NCBI RefSeq assembly: GCF_003233655.1
Contig: NZ_CP029831.1
Location: 428,501-492,500, forward strand
Reading direction: 5' to 3'
DNA length: 64,000 bases
DNA from: Azospirillum ramasamyi
GTDB taxonomy: Bacteria; Pseudomonadota; Alphaproteobacteria; Azospirillales; Azospirillaceae
Shown here: in pieces, positions 51,193 through 60,185 of the stretch
Numbering within the stretch: the first letter of the stretch is position 1
Layout of the letters: every line of letters begins with the position of its first letter
Position numbers and translations under genes: made by a program
Notes under the pieces: generated by a model
What the model was told of the DNA's origin: nothing
Database searches by the model: none
Seen by the model: only the letters and a program-made list of their open reading frames with translations

Positions 51193-52148
51193 GCCGCCCG
51201 ATCCGGCAAGGGGCCATCGGATGCGGGGCGGACGAGGTCGGACAGGTGCAGCACCCCCGCCGGCCGGCCGTCGCCGTCCACCACCGGCAACCGCTCCGCG
51301 CCGCGGGTGACCATCTCCGACAGGGCGCGGTGAAGCGGGGTTTCCGACGGCAACGGTTCGCCGCCGACGCTCTCCTGCGGGCGGGCGCGGTCGCCGGCCG
51401 TTTCCACCGCCAGCCGCTTCAGCCCCCATTCCTCGCGTCCCACGAGGTCGCGCACCAGCGGGCTGGCCGGGCGGGTCAGGATTTCCAGCGGGGTGGCGCA
51501 TTGGATCAGGCGGCCATGGTCCATCACCGCGATGCTGTCGCCCAGCCGCAAGGCCTCGTCCATGTCGTGGGTGACGAAGACCACGGTGGTGCCGGTGCGG
51601 CGGTGGATGGCCGACAGCTCTGCCTGAAGGCTGGCGCGGGTGATCGGGTCGAGCGCGCTGAACGGCTCGTCCATCAGCAGGATGCGCGGCTCCGCCGCCA
51701 GGGCGCGGGCGACGCCGACGCGCTGCTGCTGCCCGCCGGAGAGCTGGTGCGGATAGGCGGAGCGGTAGCGGCGGGGGTCGAGGTTCAGCAGTTCCAGCAA
51801 TTCGGCCACCCGGTCGCGGATGCGGGCCTTGGGCCAGCCCAGCAGGGCCGGCACGGTGCCGATGTTGCGCTCCACCGTCCAGTGCGGGAAGAGGCCGACG
51901 GACTGGATGACGTAGCCCATGCGCCGGCGCAGCTCCTCCGGCTTCAGGGAGGCGATGTCCTCGCCGTCGATGCGGATGGCGCCCTCGTCCGCCGGGATCA
52001 GCCGGTTGACCATGCGCAGCACCGTCGATTTGCCGGAGCCGGACGGGCCGATCAGCACGCGGAACTCGCCCTCCGCCACGGTGAAGGACACGCCGTCCAC
52101 CGCCGTCCAGGAGCCGAAGCGCTTGCTCACGCGCTCGAATTCGATCAT
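51189..52148 (-). CDS. yehX: Osmolyte ABC transporter ATPase with CBS domain (YehX-like)
   Basis: The 319-residue ATPase shows Walker [10 protein letters not shown], the signature [15 protein letters not shown], Walker [13 protein letters not shown] and the H-loop [11 protein letters not shown]. The [16 protein letters not shown]-loop region is typical of quaternary-amine importers. The C-terminus (about 255-310) contains one CBS-like motif ([27 protein letters not shown]). CBS domains in this family sense ionic strength. It is coupled to both permeases by 4-nt overlaps. Confidence 0.92.
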   Translation of the reverse strand: MIEFERVSKRFGSWTAVDGVSFTVAEGEFRVLIGPSGSGKSTVLRMVNRLIPADEGAIRIDGEDIASLKPEELRRRMGYVIQSVGLFPHWTVERNIGTVPALLGWPKARIRDRVAELLELLNLDPRRYRSAYPHQLSGGQQQRVGVARALAAEPRILLMDEPFSALDPITRASLQAELSAIHRRTGTTVVFVTHDMDEALRLGDSIAVMDHGRLIQCATPLEILTRPASPLVRDLVGREEWGLKRLAVETAGDRARPQESVGGEPLPSETPLHRALSEMVTRGAERLPVVDGDGRPAGVLHLSDLVRPASDGPLPDRAA

Positions 52149-53326
52149 GGCGCATTCCTTCCCGGCGACAGGCCGATATGGCTGGTGGCGGCGGCGATGC
52201 CGATGGACAGCAGGGCGTCGGCCGCCACCGCCAGCAGGATGACGGGAACGGCCCCCAGCAGCACAAGGTCCAGCGCGTTGGCGAACAGCCCCTGGAACAT
52301 GATGGCGCCCAGCCCCCCGGCACCGATCAGCGCCGCCACCGCCGCCAGCCCGACCGCCTGCACCACGGTGATGCGCAGCCCCGACAGGAAGACCGGCAGG
52401 GCCAGCGGCAGGTCGACGCGGAAGAAGATCTGGCGCGGCGTCAGGCCCATGCCCCGCGCGGCCTCCCGCACCGGGGCGGGAACGCCGTCCAGCCCGACCG
52501 CGGTATTGCGGACGATCGGCAGCAGGGAATAGAGGGTCAGCGCGATCACCGCCGGCAGCGGGCCGACCCCGCTGATGCCGGAGCCCGGCAGCAGGGCGCC
52601 GAGTGCGGCCAGCGGCGCCATCAGCAGCCCGAACAGCGCGATGGAGGGCACCGTCTGCACGACGTTCAGCACCGGGAACACCGCACGCCCGACCGCCTCC
52701 ACCCGGTGCGCAGCCACGCCCAGCGGCACGCCGACCAGCAGCGTCGGCACCAGCGCCGCCACCACCAGCGTGGCGTGGCGCAGCACGGCGTCGGCGAACA
52801 CGTCGCGGCGGTTGGCGTATTCCTTGAGGATCGACAGCTGGTCGAGATGGCCGGTCGCCAGTTGCAGCGCCACCAGCCCGGCGACCGCCCCGCCGACAGC
52901 CAGGCGCCCGGTGGCGCCAAGCCCCATCCGCCGCGCCGCATCGACCGCGGTCAGCAGCCCCGCCGCCGCCATCACCCAGAAGCCCGATGCGAAGGAGGTG
53001 CGCGCCGCCGCCGAGGCCCCCTGCGCCAGCACCGCCGCGTGATGTCCCGCCAGCCAGACCAGCCCCGCCGCGAACAGCCCCCCCGCCGCCACGGTCAGGC
53101 CGAGCCCGACGCGCGTCGGCCGCAGGAAGGGCGTCGCCAGCAGGACCAGCCCCGGCAGGATGGCGAGGCCGCCCGGACCCTCCACCGCCGCCCACAGCGC
53201 CACCGGCCGGCCGGACAGCAGCCGGTTCGGCGCGAAGCCGAGGAACGGCAGCGTGACGGCGGCGACGGCGGCGGCCAGCGCCATCAGCAGGGCGACGCGG
53301 TTGTACAGGGGAAGCCGAAAGGTCAC
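52145..53326 (-). CDS. yehY: Osmolyte ABC transporter permease with N-terminal membrane extension (YehY-like)
   Basis: The 393-residue protein has an N-terminal half of about five extra hydrophobic segments before the permease domain (about 175-385). The permease domain carries the EAA loop [22 protein letters not shown]. Ordinary OpuC-type permeases are 210-250 residues; the length and operon place match YehY. The extra segments may have a sensing role. It follows the binding-protein gene by 9 bp and overlaps the ATPase gene by 4 nt. Confidence 0.88.
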   Translation of the reverse strand: MTFRLPLYNRVALLMALAAAVAAVTLPFLGFAPNRLLSGRPVALWAAVEGPGGLAILPGLVLLATPFLRPTRVGLGLTVAAGGLFAAGLVWLAGHHAAVLAQGASAAARTSFASGFWVMAAAGLLTAVDAARRMGLGATGRLAVGGAVAGLVALQLATGHLDQLSILKEYANRRDVFADAVLRHATLVVAALVPTLLVGVPLGVAAHRVEAVGRAVFPVLNVVQTVPSIALFGLLMAPLAALGALLPGSGISGVGPLPAVIALTLYSLLPIVRNTAVGLDGVPAPVREAARGMGLTPRQIFFRVDLPLALPVFLSGLRITVVQAVGLAAVAALIGAGGLGAIMFQGLFANALDLVLLGAVPVILLAVAADALLSIGIAAATSHIGLSPGRNAP

Positions 53327-53335
53327 GTCACCGGC

Positions 53336-54268
53336 TTACTTCAGGAAGCCCTTGGACTTCAGGTAATCGGTGGCGACCTGCTTCTGGTCCTGTCCGTCCA
53401 CCGAGATCTTGGCGTTCAGCCCCCGGAGCGTCTCGGCGTCCAGGCTGGCGAAAACCGGGTTCAGCAGGTCGGCGATCTTCGGGTTGGCTGACAGCGCCGA
53501 TGCGCGGATGGTCGGCGCCGGCTCATACACCATCTGCGCGCCCTTGGTGTCTTCCAGAACGACGAGGTCCAGGGCGGCGATGGCGCCGTCGGTGCCGTAG
53601 ACCATGGCGGTGTTGACGCCGGAGGTCTGCTCCGCCGCCGCGCGGATCGTCGCCGCGGTGTCGCCGCCGGCCAGGATCAGCATCTGGTCGGGCTTCAGCG
53701 CGAAGCCGTAGGTCTGCTGGAAGGAGGGCAGCGCGGCGGGGCTTTCCACGAACTCCGCCGAGGCGGCGACCTTCGCCTTGCCGCCGCCGGAGACCCATTT
53801 GGCGAAATCCTCCATCGTCTTCAGCTTGTTGGCGTCGGCCACGTCGCGGCGGACGGCCAGCGCCCAGGTGTTGTTGGCGGGGGCCGGCTTCAGCCAGACG
53901 ATGTTGTTCTTTTCCTGGTCCATCTGCCGGACCTTCTCATAGCCGGCGCCGGCATTCTTCCAGGCCGGATCGCTGTCCACATTGAAGAAGAAGGCGCCGT
54001 TGCCGGTGTATTCGGGATAGACGTCGATCTCGCCCGACAGCAGCGCGCCGCGCACGATCTTGGTCGGGCCGAGCTGTATCTTGTTCTCCGTCGGGATGCC
54101 GTTGGCCTGCAGCATCTGCAGGATCATGGTGCCCAGCAGGCCGCTTTCCGCATCCAGCTTGGAGCCGACGCGCACCGCATCCGCCGCCTGCGCCGCTCCG
54201 GCGATCAGCCCCAGCGCCAGCGCCGCCGCACCCATGACGGCGCGGCCCCTGTTGAACAGTGTGAACAC
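53336..54268 (-). CDS. osmF: Osmolyte ABC transporter substrate-binding protein (YehZ/OsmF-like)
   Basis: The 310-residue periplasmic protein has a signal peptide (about 1-31, VMGAAALALGLIAGAAQA). The OpuAC-type fold follows: VRVGSKLDAESGLLGTMILQ, the ligand-hinge region GEIDVYPEYTGNG and the QTSGVNTAMVYGTDGAI lobe. The ligand is expected to be glycine betaine or a similar quaternary amine. I chose the GTG at 54268 because GGGGGAGGA lies about seven bases upstream; an ATG 18 codons earlier gives an unlikely leader, and one 11 codons later would cut the signal peptide. Confidence 0.88.
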   Translation of the reverse strand: MFTLFNRGRAVMGAAALALGLIAGAAQAADAVRVGSKLDAESGLLGTMILQMLQANGIPTENKIQLGPTKIVRGALLSGEIDVYPEYTGNGAFFFNVDSDPAWKNAGAGYEKVRQMDQEKNNIVWLKPAPANNTWALAVRRDVADANKLKTMEDFAKWVSGGGKAKVAASAEFVESPAALPSFQQTYGFALKPDQMLILAGGDTAATIRAAAEQTSGVNTAMVYGTDGAIAALDLVVLEDTKGAQMVYEPAPTIRASALSANPKIADLLNPVFASLDAETLRGLNAKISVDGQDQKQVATDYLKSKGFLK

Positions 54269-54435
54269 TCCTGATCCTCCCCCGGTAAGCTTTGGGAAAG
54301 GATGGGCGACAGCCTCGCTCACGGCAAGACGCGCTTTCCGTCTGTCCGATCATGGATATGAGGTTCGGCCTAATCCGGTGGGGAACCTTCCGCCAATCGA
54401 CGCTGTTGAGCGGGAAATCGCGACAGGAGGTTCAG

Positions 54436-54612
54436 ATGTCCCAGGGCGACAAGGATAAATACACCGAAAAACAGAAGCGCAAGGCCGAGCATATCGAGGA
54501 AGGTTACGAGAAGCGCGGCGTTTCCCACGACGAGGCCGAGCGGCGCGCCTGGGCCACCGTCAACAAGCAGGACGGCGGCGGCAAGAAGGGCGGGTCGGGG
54601 CACGACAGGTGA
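54436..54612 (+). CDS. Small hydrophilic stress-type protein (often annotated plasmid stabilisation / KGG family)
   Basis: The 58-residue, highly charged protein has the layout KYTEKQKRKAEHIEEGYEKR, SHDEAERRAWATVNK and a Gly/Lys-rich tail (GGGKKGGSG). Short proteins of this pattern are common in alpha- and gammaproteobacteria and are often annotated as plasmid-stabilisation or general-stress proteins without proof. A perfect GGAGG lies five bases before the ATG at 54436. It is divergent from the osmolyte transporter, which may suggest shared stress control. Confidence 0.75.
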   Translation: MSQGDKDKYTEKQKRKAEHIEEGYEKRGVSHDEAERRAWATVNKQDGGGKKGGSGHDR

Positions 54613-54636
54613 GTGGGGAGTGGCTGGAGTTCCAGC

Positions 54637-54748
54637 TTCGACTGCTCCCATCCTGACCCTCCCCCCGCTGGGCGGGAAAGGGGATTTAGGTACTTGTTCG
54701 GAAAGGCAGCGGCAGGCCCTCCCAGCCCAGCTGGGGAGGTCAGGGCGG
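54637..54748. repeat. Two GC-rich palindromic units between the small gene and pqqE
   Basis: A unit with CCTCCCCCCGC facing GCGGGAAAGGGG (about 54656-54682) is followed by CCTCCCAGCC facing AGCTGGGGAGG (54718-54743). Both lie between convergent genes and may end transcription from both sides. They resemble the other dispersed units here. Confidence 0.5.
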
Positions 54749-54766
54749 GGGCAACCGAAGCCCCCC

Positions 54767-55885
54767 TCACATCCCCCGATACCGCCACTCCGCCTCCAGC
54801 GCCGCGGCGTCGCGGTCGCGCAGCACGGCGACATCCGCATGGGCCGGGGACAGTTCGCACACCGGGTCGGTGGCATCGGCGCTGCCCGCCAGCGCCAGCG
54901 CCTGGCAGCGGCAGCCGCCCCAGTCCTCTTCCTTGTGGTCGCAGGACCGGCAGGGTTCCGGCATCCAGGCGGTGCCCCGGTAGCGGGCGAAGGCCGGGCC
55001 GTCGCGCCAGATGTCTGACAGGCTGCGGTCGTGGACCGTCTCGAACTCCATGCCGGGAATGGTCTCGGCGGCGTGGCAGGGCAGGACGCGGCCGCGCGGG
55101 GTGACGTTCATGAAGCGCCGCGCCCAGCCGCCCATGCAGCTTTTCGGCCGGCGGGCATAGTAGTCGGGCACGACGTAATCGACGACGATCCGCCCGGCAA
55201 GCTCCGGCAGACGCGCCCGCACCGCGGCGTCCATCGCCAGCAGCTGTTCGCGCGACGGCATCAGTGCCGCCCGGTTGGCGAGCGCCCAGCCGTAATACTG
55301 CACGTTGGCGATCTCGATCCGCCCGGCGCCGAGTTCCAGCGCCAGATCGATGACGTCGTTGACCCGGTCGATGTTGTGGCGATGCAGCACGGCATTGATG
55401 GTCAGCGCCAGACCTTGGGCCACCACCGCGCGCGCCACATCCAGCTTCTTCACATGACCGCCCTTGAAGCCGCCGACGCGGTCGGCACCGGCGGCCTCCG
55501 CATCCTGCAGGCTGATCTGCACATGCTGAAGCCCGGCGCGCTGCAGCCGTTCCAGCCGCGGCCGGTCGAGCAGCACGGCCGAGGTGATCAGGTTGCTGTA
55601 GAGCCCGATCTCCGTCGCATGGGCGACCAGCTCCTCCAGATCCCTGCGGACGCAGGGCTCGCCGCCGGAGAAATGGACCTGCAGGGCGCCGACGTCGGCC
55701 GCCTCGTCCAGCACCCGCTTCCAGGTGGCGGTGTCCAGTTCGGCGCTGGCGGAATCGAGGGCCACCGGGTTGGAGCAGTAGGGGCAGCGCAACGGGCAGC
55801 GGTGCGTCAGCTCCATCAGCACGGCGAAAGGCGGTGCCGGTTCGGTTCGGCTCGCGGCGGCGAAGGCGGGCAGGGCGCAGCTCAT
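54767..55885 (-). CDS. pqqE: PQQ biosynthesis radical SAM enzyme PqqE
   Basis: PqqE links the Glu and Tyr side chains of PqqA, the first step of PQQ synthesis, together with PqqD. The 372-residue protein has the radical SAM cluster motif C30-x3-C34-x2-C37 ([12 protein letters not shown]) and the HFSGGEP motif. A C-terminal SPASM region with auxiliary-cluster cysteines follows ([27 protein letters not shown]). The ATG at 55885 has AGGAGG upstream; an earlier codon at 55921 overlaps the pqqD stop region and is less likely. Confidence 0.95.
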   Translation of the reverse strand: MSCALPAFAAASRTEPAPPFAVLMELTHRCPLRCPYCSNPVALDSASAELDTATWKRVLDEAADVGALQVHFSGGEPCVRRDLEELVAHATEIGLYSNLITSAVLLDRPRLERLQRAGLQHVQISLQDAEAAGADRVGGFKGGHVKKLDVARAVVAQGLALTINAVLHRHNIDRVNDVIDLALELGAGRIEIANVQYYGWALANRAALMPSREQLLAMDAAVRARLPELAGRIVVDYVVPDYYARRPKSCMGGWARRFMNVTPRGRVLPCHAAETIPGMEFETVHDRSLSDIWRDGPAFARYRGTAWMPEPCRSCDHKEEDWGGCRCQALALAGSADATDPVCELSPAHADVAVLRDRDAAALEAEWRYRGM

Positions 55886-55922
55886 TGGACAAACCTCCTG
55901 GGAACACGCCGCCCGGGGCACC

Positions 55923-56243
55923 TCATGCGACGACGTAGCCCTTGTTGCGCAGGTCGGTCAGCATCTCCAGCACGTCGGCGGCGACCTCCGCGCGGGGGGC
56001 GTCGTATTCCGCCGTCAGCCGGTCGATGCCGGCGGCCACATCGGCTGCCTCCGCCCCGACGCAGGCGCGCACCACCGCCAATGCCATCTCGTCCAGCACC
56101 AGGAGCCGTTCGGGCGCCATCAGCATCCATTCGCCGCGGCGGCGGTCGTTGCGCAGCATGACGCCGGGGGCCAGCCGCAGCCGGTCGGTTTCGCCGATCT
56201 GGGCCCCGCTTTGGCCCCCGCTTTGGGAAGTGAGTGCGTTCAC
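55923..56243 (-). CDS. pqqD: PQQ peptide chaperone PqqD
   Basis: PqqD binds the PqqA peptide and presents it to PqqE. The 106-residue protein has the PqqD winged-helix-like core ([48 protein letters not shown]). The first 20 residues are a Gln/Gly-rich tail beyond the usual 90-95 residues. It starts with GTG overlapping the pqqC stop (GTGA). PqqE follows after 37 bp. Confidence 0.93.
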   Translation of the reverse strand: MNALTSQSGGQSGAQIGETDRLRLAPGVMLRNDRRRGEWMLMAPERLLVLDEMALAVVRACVGAEAADVAAGIDRLTAEYDAPRAEVAADVLEMLTDLRNKGYVVA

Positions 56244-57037
56244 CGGCTGTACCGTGTCGGTTCCATGTCCTCCGGCACGAAGGCGCCGGGCGGGATCAGG
56301 TTGGGGGTGACATAGGCGTGGTGCAGGGCGTCAAGCTGGGCCCACAACAGTTCCGTCTTGAACCGGAGCGCGCGCAGGCACTGACGCTGTTGTTCCGCTG
56401 TATGGGCATTGGCCAGCACATATTCCAGCCCGAACTCGACATCGCGCGGCGCCTCGTCCAGCCGCTTGCGGAAGTAGGACAGGGTGCTGTCGTTGGCGAA
56501 GGCGTAATTGCGCTCGAAGCCGGCGATGCGTTCGCGGTGGATCGACGGCGCGAACAGCTCGGTCAGCGAGGACGCCACCGCCTCCAGCAAGGAATGATCG
56601 CGGACGAAGTTGACATAGGCATCCACCGCGAAGCGGGTGGCGGGCAGGATGCCCTCCAGCGACTTCACGTAGTCGCGGTCCAGCCCCAGCCCGTCGGTCA
56701 GCCGCAGCCAGCGCTCGATGCCGCCGACCTTGGTCTCGTCCAGCTCGCCGGTCTGGGTCAGGCCGTCATGGTCCAGCACCCGCTGCAGCCAGGCGCGGCG
56801 CAGCGCCGGATCGTCCATGCGGGACATGATGGTCAGATCCTTGCGCGGGATCGACACCTGATAATAGAAGCGGTTCAGCGCCCAGGCCTGGATCTGCCCC
56901 TTCTTCAGCCCGCCGCCGTGCAGCAGTTGGTGGAAGGGGTGGAGGTCGTGATACTGCCGCTCGCCGATGGCATAGAGGGCGGCGCGGAACTCCTCGCGGG
57001 ACATCGGGGCGGCGTTGGCGGTAGCATGGTCGGTCAT
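56240..57037 (-). CDS. pqqC: PQQ synthase PqqC
   Basis: PqqC is the cofactor-free oxidase of the last step, ring closure and eight-electron oxidation to PQQ. The 265-residue protein shows family stretches YHDLHPFHQLLHGG, QIQAWALNRFYYQ, RDHSLLEAVASSLTELFAP and YALANAH-like LEYVLANAHTAEQQ. The histidines expected in the all-helical active site are present. The start overlaps the pqqB stop by 4 nt. Confidence 0.95.
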   Translation of the reverse strand: MTDHATANAAPMSREEFRAALYAIGERQYHDLHPFHQLLHGGGLKKGQIQAWALNRFYYQVSIPRKDLTIMSRMDDPALRRAWLQRVLDHDGLTQTGELDETKVGGIERWLRLTDGLGLDRDYVKSLEGILPATRFAVDAYVNFVRDHSLLEAVASSLTELFAPSIHRERIAGFERNYAFANDSTLSYFRKRLDEAPRDVEFGLEYVLANAHTAEQQRQCLRALRFKTELLWAQLDALHHAYVTPNLIPPGAFVPEDMEPTRYSR

Positions 57038-57966
57038 AGGGTCAGCTCCAGCCCGTCATGGGCGATGCGCCAGCCGGCCGCCTCGGCTTGCGCCCGTTCG
57101 GGCGAATCCTCCAGCAGGGCGGGGTTCGTGTTGTTGATGTGGATGTAGATCTTGCGGGCGACGTTCAGCGGCGCGAAGGCGGCCATGCTGCCAGCATGTC
57201 CCGACATCGGCATGTGCCCCATGCGCGCCGCCGTCTTCACGCCGGTGCCGCTGCGGATCATCTCGTCGTCGGTCCAGGTCGTGCCGTCGAACAGCACCAG
57301 CGGCGCACCGTGCAGCCGGTCGGCCAGCCAGCCCGGCATGCCGGCGCAGCCGGGGATGTGGAAGAAGCCCTCGCTGGACCCATCGGTCGGGCGGATGCGC
57401 AGCGCCACCGTGTCCTCGGCGACGGAGCCGAAGCCGGGACCGGCGGAGGCATCCTCCAGATAGAGCGCGACCTTGCCCGGCACGGCGAAGACCTCCACCT
57501 CCAGCCCCAGCGGACGGCCGTCCGCCCCGGCGGGCTGGAACGGCTCGCCCAGCGCCATCGGGCGGCGGGCGACGAATTCCGGGTTCAGCACGTTGAAGAC
57601 GCTGTTGGCGGCCAGAACGCCATGGACGCGCGGCGTGGCGTAGACGGCGAAGGGATGGGATTCGCGAAGGGTCAGCAGACCAGCGACATGGTCGATGTCG
57701 GCATTGGTCAGCAGGGCCGCGGCGATGGGGTTGCCGCGCAGTCCATCTTTCGGGTGAAGCTGTGGATTGGCGAGCAGCTGCGCACCCAGATCGGGCGAGG
57801 CGTTCAGCAACAGCCAGCGCCCGCCGTCGGCGGTCACCGCCAGCGACGATTGGGTGCGCGGCTTCGCCGCCGGGTCACCGGTGCGGGCGCGGCGACAGCC
57901 CTCGCAGGCGCAGTTCCATTGCGGGAAGCCCCCGCCGGCCGCCGAACCGAGGACGAGAATCTTCAT
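57034..57966 (-). CDS. pqqB: PQQ biosynthesis protein PqqB
   Basis: PqqB is a metallo-beta-lactamase-fold hydroxylase that acts on the cross-linked tyrosine during PQQ synthesis. The 310-residue protein begins with the characteristic MKILVLGSAAGGGFPQWNC. The zinc-site region is LTNADIDHVAGLL. Other family stretches are PGCAGMPGWLADRL and MGHMPMSGHAGSMAAF. I chose the ATG at 57966; a GTG two codons earlier (57972) is possible. A stable hairpin separates it from pqqA. Confidence 0.94.
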   Translation of the reverse strand: MKILVLGSAAGGGFPQWNCACEGCRRARTGDPAAKPRTQSSLAVTADGGRWLLLNASPDLGAQLLANPQLHPKDGLRGNPIAAALLTNADIDHVAGLLTLRESHPFAVYATPRVHGVLAANSVFNVLNPEFVARRPMALGEPFQPAGADGRPLGLEVEVFAVPGKVALYLEDASAGPGFGSVAEDTVALRIRPTDGSSEGFFHIPGCAGMPGWLADRLHGAPLVLFDGTTWTDDEMIRSGTGVKTAARMGHMPMSGHAGSMAAFAPLNVARKIYIHINNTNPALLEDSPERAQAEAAGWRIAHDGLELTL

Positions 57967-58024
57967 CGCCACCGTCTTCCCCCCTTATCGGAAACCGTCT
58001 TTTCCGCGGTTTCTTGGATTGGAT

Positions 58025-58060
58025 GCCGGGGAGGGGATGCCGGCACCCCGTCTCCCCGGC
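58025..58060 (-). promoter_or_regulatory. Hairpin between pqqA and pqqB
   Basis: The arms GCCGGGGAG (58025-58033) and CTCCCCGGC (58052-58060) pair perfectly around an inner GC-rich loop that can itself pair. It starts 16 bp after the pqqA stop. No T-run follows, so partial termination or mRNA protection is more likely than full termination. It would favour PqqA peptide over the enzymes. Confidence 0.55.
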
Positions 58061-58075
58061 TCCGCATCGACCGGC

Positions 58076-58156
58076 TTAGAGACCGGCGCAGGCGTAGGCG
58101 TTGATCTCGGTGCCGACGGCGATCTCGGTGGTCTTCGGTTTGCGCCAGGTCTTCAT
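58076..58156 (-). CDS. pqqA: PQQ precursor peptide PqqA
   Basis: This 26-residue peptide is the substrate from which PQQ is carved. The conserved Glu17 and Tyr21 in E-I-N-A-Y supply all carbon and nitrogen of PQQ. The start MKTWRKP and end ACAGL fit the family. It is the first gene of pqqABCDE. The order is the usual one, and all five genes are intact. Confidence 0.95.
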   Translation of the reverse strand: MKTWRKPKTTEIAVGTEINAYACAGL

Positions 58157-58293
58157 TGGGTGATGCTCCTGCTTGCTGACTGTTGCCGACCAAGATGGTT
58201 GGCTATTTGAAGAGTAACGGTCCCGGGCGGAGGACCGCCATGCTACGATGGTGCAATCCGCTACCCCTTTCGGCAAATCCGCCCGCGAGCGCG

Positions 58294-58959
58294 TCAGGGT
58301 GCGGACGGGCTGCGTGCGGCGTCGGGCGGCGGCAGCGGATGCGCCTCCTCCGTCGGCAGCCCGGCCTCCATCCAGCCGTCGATGCCCGTCGGGTACCAGT
58401 GGACCCGGGCATAGCCAAGCAACACCGCACGCTTGGCCGCGTTCCACGACAGCCAGCAATCGGACAGGCAATAGAACAGAAGACCGCGCGTCCGGTCGCC
58501 TGCCGTCAGCCGCTCCAACTGCGATTCGAACCAGCTCAGGGTCGCCTCGTCGGGCGCGCCCATGCCGACATTGGGCAGCCACACGCTGCCGGGGATCTGG
58601 CGATAAGGCTTGGATTGCAGCCAGGGCGCGCCGGGCAGCGTGCTGCGTTCCAGCCGCTGGACGAAGATCGGGATGACGCGGCCTTGCGACAGCAGGGTCT
58701 GAACGGCCGGCGTGTCGACCGTCTCGCCCCCGGCGATGCCGTCCGGCGTGGGGGAGCGGTAGTCGGACAGGCGGAAGCCGTCGGGTTGGGGGATACCGGC
58801 GGCGAAGGCTGGGGCGGGGGTGGCAAGGAGGGTGAGGGTGAGGAGGAGAGTGGAGAGTTTCGGGAAGTTGGCCCCGCTCCCCAACCCTCTTCCACCCAAC
58901 TCGCTCCCCTGCGGAGCGGGGGAGGGTTGGGGAGGGGGCAAGGCCGAACCTTCCCTCAC
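58294..58959 (-). CDS. PQQ-associated CXXCW-motif protein (rhodanese-like, exported)
   Basis: The 221-residue protein carries CLSDCW (about 162-167), the CxxCW motif of a family found near PQQ-dependent alcohol oxidation genes, within a rhodanese-like fold (FYCLSDCWLSWNAAKR). A signal peptide-like segment (LSTLLLTLTLLATPAPAFAA, about 35-54) indicates the periplasm. Residues about 6-30 come from a palindromic unit read in frame, giving an odd Pro/Gly/Gln leader before the signal peptide. The GTG at 58959 overlaps the response-regulator stop (GTGA), supporting this start. pqqA lies 137 bp downstream. A redox or maturation role is inferred. Confidence 0.85.
   Translation of the reverse strand: MREGSALPPPQPSPAPQGSELGGRGLGSGANFPKLSTLLLTLTLLATPAPAFAAGIPQPDGFRLSDYRSPTPDGIAGGETVDTPAVQTLLSQGRVIPIFVQRLERSTLPGAPWLQSKPYRQIPGSVWLPNVGMGAPDEATLSWFESQLERLTAGDRTRGLLFYCLSDCWLSWNAAKRAVLLGYARVHWYPTGIDGWMEAGLPTEEAHPLPPPDAARSPSAP
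58877..58934. repeat. Palindromic unit in the 5' end of the CXXCW gene
   Basis: The outer 13-bp arms CTCCCCAACCCTC (58877-58889) and GAGGGTTGGGGAG (58922-58934) are perfect. An inner stem GCTCC-cctgc-GGAGC (58903-58917) sits inside. The whole unit is within the coding frame, between the start codon and the signal peptide. Confidence 0.8.
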
Positions 58960-59603
58960 CGCCGCTCGGCCAGCACGCGGTTGGCGATCACCACCGCCTG
59001 GGTTCGGCTGTAGACCTTCAGCTTTTGCAGGATTGCGGAGACATGGGCCTTCACCGTCGTTTCGGTGATGCTGAGGTCGAAGGCGATCTCCTTGTTCAGC
59101 TTGCCGGTGCCGAGCAGTTCCAGCACCCGCAACTGCTGCGCGGTCAGGGTGGCGATGCGCCGGGCGATCTCCGCGGTCTCGGCGTCCTCCGCCTCGCCGA
59201 CGGGCTCGTCTGCGGCCTGCGGCGGGACATAGAGCTCGCCGTTCAACACCTGCCGCAGGGCCGCGGCGATGGCGTCGCGCGGCGTCGATTTGGGGATGAA
59301 GCCGGCGGCCCCGCTCTCCATCGCCTCGCGAACCCAGCGCCGTTCCTCATGGGCGGACACGACGACGACCGGCGTCGCGGGAAAGCGCTGGCGCAGCGCG
59401 CGCAGCCCGCCCAGCCCGTTCATGCCCGGCATGTTGACGTCGAGAAGCACGAGGTCGAGGTCGCCGCGCTCCTCCAGCGCCTGCATGACGCTGTCGAGCC
59501 GGTCGGCCTCCATCACGTCGGTGGCCTGGCAGGAATAAAGAACCGCGCTGCGCAGGGCGTCGCGCACCATCGGGTGATCATCGGCGATCAGGATCCGGGT
59601 CAT
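58956..59603 (-). CDS. NarL-family response regulator
   Basis: The 215-residue protein has an intact receiver: acidic pair Asp8-Asp9, phosphoacceptor Asp55 (LVLLDVNMPG), Thr/Ser site VVVVSAH and Lys105 (GFIPKS). A LuxR helix-turn-helix follows (LTAQQLRVLELLGTGKLNKE, then TVKAHVSAILQKL). Regulators of this type control PQQ-dependent alcohol oxidation in other bacteria. Its GTGA overlap with the CXXCW gene, just upstream of pqqABCDE, supports such a role. No sensor kinase gene is in the window. Confidence 0.92.
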   Translation of the reverse strand: MTRILIADDHPMVRDALRSAVLYSCQATDVMEADRLDSVMQALEERGDLDLVLLDVNMPGMNGLGGLRALRQRFPATPVVVVSAHEERRWVREAMESGAAGFIPKSTPRDAIAAALRQVLNGELYVPPQAADEPVGEAEDAETAEIARRIATLTAQQLRVLELLGTGKLNKEIAFDLSITETTVKAHVSAILQKLKVYSRTQAVVIANRVLAERR

Positions 59604-60185
59604 GGCCGGCGGTTCCCTGTGCAGGAGCGGGCGGGGCGGAATATTGTAAAAAGTCTCTCGATCATTGTGTCAGACCGAAATGGGAAGGTGCAACACCGCG
59701 AACGACTGGAATTGTTTTGTGCGCGAACATGTCGCACTGCCATCAGTGCTACTCCCGTCGGCCCAGGCTTCCGTGCTCAGTCCCCGTGCATGGTTTCCAT
59801 CCCGGAACGGACCGCCCACAGCGCCTCCAGCCCCATCCTCCCGGCCAGAATCCCAGCCGGAATCCCAGCGATGGCGGCGGTATGCGGCGCCGGGCGGCGG
59901 CGGGGAAGGGGCGGCGGCGTGGCCAAGCTGTGCGTCATTGGTGCGTCCTCTTCCTGCATCCTTCTTGCGGCCGCCGCAGTCCGATTACTTTTTTCCAAGA
60001 GTTCGCGGGAACGCTGGACGGTTGCGGAGCCGGATTGCGGCCGAGGATAGCAATCGTTCGTTCGCGTAATTATTCGACAATGGTACAAGGCCGTGGAGCG
60101 CCTCCCCGCCCAAGCCCGGCCGGATCGTCCGGTCGCATCCTGGACGATGGTCGGATGACGCATGCGGCATGGCCGCGCGCCGCGG
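59604..60185. other. Intergenic region between the response regulator and hexR
   Basis: About 580 bp hold the presumed promoter of the response-regulator operon (AT-rich around 59640-59740) and the downstream end of hexR. One small minus-strand frame with a good ribosome site (59777-59938) is listed separately. Nothing else recognisable is seen. Confidence 0.5.
59777..59938 (-). CDS. Possible small protein with hydrophobic segment
   Basis: A 53-residue frame starts at an ATG with GGAAGAGGA seven bases upstream. It has a basic, Pro-rich start (TPPPLPRRRPAPH), a hydrophobic middle (TAAIAGIPAGILAGRMGLEA) and a short acidic end. I recognise no family. It could be a small membrane-associated protein or a chance frame in GC-rich DNA. 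Confidence 0.35.
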   Translation of the reverse strand: MTHSLATPPPLPRRRPAPHTAAIAGIPAGILAGRMGLEALWAVRSGMETMHGD

